Positions 60,983 through 64,000 of a DNA stretch of 64,000 nucleotides are shown piece by piece (position 1 is the stretch's first letter; the number at the start of each line of letters is the position of its first letter). The stretch is from the NCBI GenBank assembly GCA_947586055.1, contig CANPXL010000013.1, positions 1 to 64,000 on the forward strand, read 5' to 3'. This DNA is from an uncultured Acetatifactor sp. GTDB taxonomy: Bacteria; Bacillota; Clostridia; Lachnospirales; Lachnospiraceae. The notes below the pieces were generated by a model. That model did no database searches. It was not told the DNA's origin and saw nothing but the letters and a program-made list of their open reading frames with translations. Position numbers and translations under genes: made by a program.

Positions 60983-62179
60983 TTATCTCCCGATACAGGT
61001 ATCCAGAACAGCAATCATTTCATCCACATGTTCCCTTGTAATGACGAGAGGCGGAACAAAACGAATGATCTCGGCGCCGGCGTTGATCAGGATCAGCCCC
61101 TTTTCCATGGCCCGGTCGATAATGTCCCTGACGGGCCGGTCGAAGACAAGCCCCCGCATCAGTCCCGCGCCTCTGAGTTCCGTGATGCAGTCATGCTTCC
61201 CTTTCAGCTCTTCCAGCCGCTGTTCCAGATAGGGCGCCACCTCTCTTACATTCTCTATTATATGGTCCTTTTCAAATAAATCAAGCACTTTTTCCACAGC
61301 CGCGCAGGCCAGCGGGTTGCCGCCGTAAGTAGTTCCGTGGTCCCCCGCGGAAAGAGAATGGGCGGCTGTCTTTTCCGTCATCAGGAACGCGCCCACGGGC
61401 ACTCCGCAGCCAAGCGCCTTCGCCGTGGTCATGATGTCCGGCTTTACACCGAACTTCTGCCACGCATACATATATCCCGTTCTTCCCATCCCGCACTGGA
61501 TCTCGTCCAGGATCAAAAGGATATCCCTTTCGTCGCAGAGCGCTCTCACCTGCCGGAGAAACTCCCCGTCCGCGGGAACCAGCCCGCCTTCTCCCTGTAC
61601 AGTCTCCAAAATAATCGCACAGGTCCTGTCCGTCACCTGTTCCGTTACGCTTCCGAAGTCATTCAGGTCGGCAAATTTCACATGGCCGATCATGGGCTCA
61701 AAGGCTTCCCGGTATTTTGGATTTCCCGTGACGGAAAGCGCGCCGAAGGTCCTGCCGTGAAAAGAATGGTTCATGGCAATGATCTCATGATCCGTGCGTC
61801 CGTCCTTTAAGTAAGCGTACTTTCGCGCCGCCTTCAGCGCGCCCTCCACGGCTTCCGCGCCGGAGTTGGTAAAGAACACCCGGTCCATGCCGGAGATTTT
61901 TTTCAGCTTCCGCGCCGCCTCGACGGCAGGCACGTTGTAATAATAGTTGGAGGTATGGATCACCTTGTCGATCTGGGCTTTCAGGGCGTCGTTGTACTCC
62001 CGGTTCCCGTACCCCAGCGCAAACACCGCGATGCCGGCGCAGAAATCCAGATATTTTTTCCCGTCGGTGTCATAGAGATACACGCCCTCCCCCCGGTCCA
62101 GAACGATCTGGTAACGGTTGTAGGTGTGGAGAAGATCGCGTTCCGCCTCCTCGATATATGCTTTCATGGTCTCGCTCAT
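60983..62179 (-). CDS. argD: Acetylornithine aminotransferase
   Basis: A 398-residue PLP enzyme of arginine synthesis. FTNSGAEAVEGALKAARKYA, HSFHGRTFGALSVTG, ILDEIQCGMGRTGY and the PLP Lys in MTTAKALGCGVPVGA are clear. AAAAGGAG precedes the start. It follows argB by 49 bases. Confidence 0.95.
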   Translation of the reverse strand: MSETMKAYIEEAERDLLHTYNRYQIVLDRGEGVYLYDTDGKKYLDFCAGIAVFALGYGNREYNDALKAQIDKVIHTSNYYYNVPAVEAARKLKKISGMDRVFFTNSGAEAVEGALKAARKYAYLKDGRTDHEIIAMNHSFHGRTFGALSVTGNPKYREAFEPMIGHVKFADLNDFGSVTEQVTDRTCAIILETVQGEGGLVPADGEFLRQVRALCDERDILLILDEIQCGMGRTGYMYAWQKFGVKPDIMTTAKALGCGVPVGAFLMTEKTAAHSLSAGDHGTTYGGNPLACAAVEKVLDLFEKDHIIENVREVAPYLEQRLEELKGKHDCITELRGAGLMRGLVFDRPVRDIIDRAMEKGLILINAGAEIIRFVPPLVITREHVDEMIAVLDTCIGR

Positions 62180-62228
62180 AACTGACTCCTTTTCCCACGC
62201 CTTTGCACCGGCGTATTTTATGCTCCGC

Positions 62229-63152
62229 TCAGTGATCCTGACAGAAGCTGTCCCTCTTTACGCCGGTGGCAAGATTATCGTCATCCGCGATGATGGCGGT
62301 CCCGATGCCCTGTTTCGTAAAGATCTCCAGCAGCAGACAGTGGGGAACCCTGCCGTCCAGAATGTGGACGCGGCTCACGCCGTTTCGGATGGCGGAAGTG
62401 CAGTTGTTCAGCTTCGGCAGCATCCCTCCGCCGATGATCCCGCTTTCGATCAGCCGATCCGCCTCGGACGCCGTAAGTCTGGAGATAAAGCTCTCCCTGT
62501 CGTTGATATCCCGGTAAAGCCCTTCAATGTCCGTCAGGAACACAAGCTTATCCGCCCCCACCGCTTTCGCAATGGCGCAGGCCGCGTCGTCTGCATTGAC
62601 ATTGTAGGTGTGGTAGTCGCTTCCCAGCCCGATGGGCGCCACAATGGGCAGGAAATCATTTTCCAGAAGGTCATAGAGCACCTTTGGATCCACCTGCGTC
62701 ACGTCTCCCACGTAACCGATATCCTGACCGTCGGCGTATTTTTTCTCCACCTTCAGAAGGCCGCCGTCCTTGCCGCTGACGCCGACCGCCCTGACGCCCA
62801 GCTCCTGAACCATAGTCACAAGGCTTTTATTCACCTTGTTCAGCACCATTTCCGCGATCTCCATGGTCTCTTCGTCGGTGACCCGAAGACCGTTGACAAA
62901 CCGGGCTTCCTTTCCGACCTTTCCCACCCAGCGGCTGATCTCCTTCCCGCCGCCGTGGACGATGATGGGTTTGAACCCCACCAGTTTCAAGAGAGTGACG
63001 TCCTTGATGACGTTCTTCTGAAGTTCCTCGTTGCTCATGGCGCTGCCGCCGTATTTGACCACGATGATCTTACGGTTGAAGCGCTGGATATAGGGAAGCG
63101 CCTCGATGAGGACTTCCGCTTTCTGAAGAACCTGCTGCATGTCTTTTTCCAT
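62229..63152 (-). CDS. argB: Acetylglutamate kinase
   Basis: A 307-residue amino-acid kinase. [39 protein letters not shown] and [26 protein letters not shown] are the ATP- and substrate-binding stretches. The N-terminal helix ([21 protein letters not shown]) is the one linked to arginine feedback in hexameric forms, so inhibition by arginine is likely. GAAAGGA precedes the start. Confidence 0.96.
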   Translation of the reverse strand: MEKDMQQVLQKAEVLIEALPYIQRFNRKIIVVKYGGSAMSNEELQKNVIKDVTLLKLVGFKPIIVHGGGKEISRWVGKVGKEARFVNGLRVTDEETMEIAEMVLNKVNKSLVTMVQELGVRAVGVSGKDGGLLKVEKKYADGQDIGYVGDVTQVDPKVLYDLLENDFLPIVAPIGLGSDYHTYNVNADDAACAIAKAVGADKLVFLTDIEGLYRDINDRESFISRLTASEADRLIESGIIGGGMLPKLNNCTSAIRNGVSRVHILDGRVPHCLLLEIFTKQGIGTAIIADDDNLATGVKRDSFCQDH

Positions 63153-63203
63153 AGTGTGCGATCCTTTCCTGAAGTCCGGCTGCCTTTGCCGGAATGTTCC
63201 TTT

Positions 63204-64000
63204 TCAGCTGCGGTAATCGGCGTTGATCCTGACGTAGTCGTAACTTAAGTCGCAGCCCCATGCAGTGGCTTCGGCGTCGCCTGCATGCATGTCCGCCAGC
63301 ACGGTAACCTCAGGGGCGGACAGGATTTTCGTCGCTTCTTCCTCGCTGTAGTCCAGCGCACAGCCAGCGCTGTAAATATGAAGAGAACCCGCTTCGCTCT
63401 CGAAATAAAGATCCACGTTCTCCGGATCAAATACTGCGCCGGAATAGCCCAGTGCGCAGAGGAAGCGGCCGAAGTTTGCGTCATGCCCGAAAATGGCGGC
63501 CTTGCTCAGGGAGGAACAGATCACGGATTTTGCCAGCGTCCTTGCGTCCTGCTTGCTGGCCGCCCCCACGACCCTGCACTCAAACAGGGCGGTGGCGCCT
63601 TCGCCGTCGCCCGCCATTTTTCTGGCAAGGAATGTGGTAACGAAATGCAGCGCCTGACAGAAGGCATCGTAATCCGGCCCTTCCGCTGTGATCTCTTCAT
63701 TGCCCGCGAGACCGTTCGCCAGAATCAGCAGGGTATCGTTGGTGCTGGTGTCGCCGTCCACGGAGATCATGTTAAAGGAATCCACCACATCGGCGCTTAA
63801 AGCCTTCTGCAGCATTTCCTTTGAAATCTTCGCATCCGTGGTCAGAAAGGCAAGCATGGTGCACATATTGGGATGGATCATGCCGGAGCCCTTGCACATC
63901 CCGCCAAGCGTCACGGTCCTGCCCCCAAGCTCCAGCTGCACCGCGATCTCCTTTGGAACCGTGTCCGTGGTCATGATGGCTCTCGCCGCATCGTGTCCCG
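63204..64000 (-). CDS. argJ: Glutamate N-acetyltransferase ArgJ, 5' end beyond window
   Basis: About 265 C-terminal residues; the frame stays open to the window edge (AARAIMTTDTVPKE). Bifunctional ArgJ makes N-acetylglutamate and recycles acetyl from acetylornithine. The self-cleavage site is KGSGMIHPNMCTMLAFLTTDA: the nucleophile Thr is present, but the preceding residue is Cys rather than the usual Ala. EGATALFECRVVGA and FGRFLCALGYSGA follow. It is upstream of argB and argD in one operon. Confidence 0.94.
   Translation of the reverse strand, partial: GHDAARAIMTTDTVPKEIAVQLELGGRTVTLGGMCKGSGMIHPNMCTMLAFLTTDAKISKEMLQKALSADVVDSFNMISVDGDTSTNDTLLILANGLAGNEEITAEGPDYDAFCQALHFVTTFLARKMAGDGEGATALFECRVVGAASKQDARTLAKSVICSSLSKAAIFGHDANFGRFLCALGYSGAVFDPENVDLYFESEAGSLHIYSAGCALDYSEEEATKILSAPEVTVLADMHAGDAEATAWGCDLSYDYVRINADYRS

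Overview
This 64-kb window looks like chromosome of a spore-forming, fairly GC-rich Clostridia member, most likely Lachnospiraceae. The evidence is a small acid-soluble spore protein, a SpoIIM-type membrane protein, a Spo0A effector-domain protein, a GerMN lipoprotein, RNase Y, RqcH, RemA, RecX and an Rpn-family nuclease. Gene order is typically clostridial, and most genes lie on the minus strand. I see no rRNA, tRNA, CRISPR array, prophage or complete insertion sequence.

Layout. 1-1000: cold-shock protein and Mn exporter (plus strand). 1057-4209: ECF sigma factor, its likely anti-sigma partner, an atypical response regulator and a TraX-like acetyltransferase, reading right to left. 4311-9783: AI-2E-type permease, ysxC, clpX, clpP and tig. 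9938-12829: an ABC importer with permease and ATPase fused in one protein, its binding lipoprotein, and a TM1266-type [FeFe]-hydrogenase-associated regulator. 13100-17610: accessory island with an Rpn nuclease, a lone receiver and two sensor kinases that have both lost their 5' halves at a single junction near 17077. 17828-19755: spore protein, Hanks-type kinase and a degenerate PP2C partner. 19807-27156: envelope and isoprenoid block (rseP, dxr, cdsA, uppS, frr, pyrH, bactofilin, polysaccharide deacetylase). 27269-27817: FeoB-associated small protein behind a Fur-like operator, and a KTSC-domain protein. 28098-31746: DAHP synthase, SpoIIM, NUDIX hydrolase and aminotransferase. 32103-33195: small accessory stretch with a truncated acetyltransferase, a tiny membrane protein and a ribbon-helix-helix regulator. 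33517-41720: rny, recX, recA, cinA, pgsA, rimO, rpoZ, gmk, remA. 41759-50253: yicC, rqcH, a flippase, glgA, a Spo0A-C protein and a PTS enzyme I. 50372-58975: nuclease, holA, comEC, GerMN lipoprotein, a WalRK-like two-component pair and comEA. 59090-64000: DMT-type permease, orphan solute-binding protein, and argD, argB and argJ, with argJ running off the window.

The most unusual signals are three. A roughly 160-bp palindromic element is present twice in opposite orientation around recX-recA; its two copies differ by compensatory changes in a long hairpin, and an end fragment lies at 19001. Two kinases have been decapitated by what looks like one deletion across their divergent promoters. The fused ABC importer is coupled to a TM1266 regulator and has a long leader and direct repeats. 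Several promoters carry readable control sites: LexA boxes at recA, a Fur-type box at the FeoB-associated gene, a palindrome at the ribbon-helix-helix gene and a 14-bp inverted repeat around the glgA -10.

All calls come from reading the sequence by eye. Names rest on remembered family motifs, not on searches.
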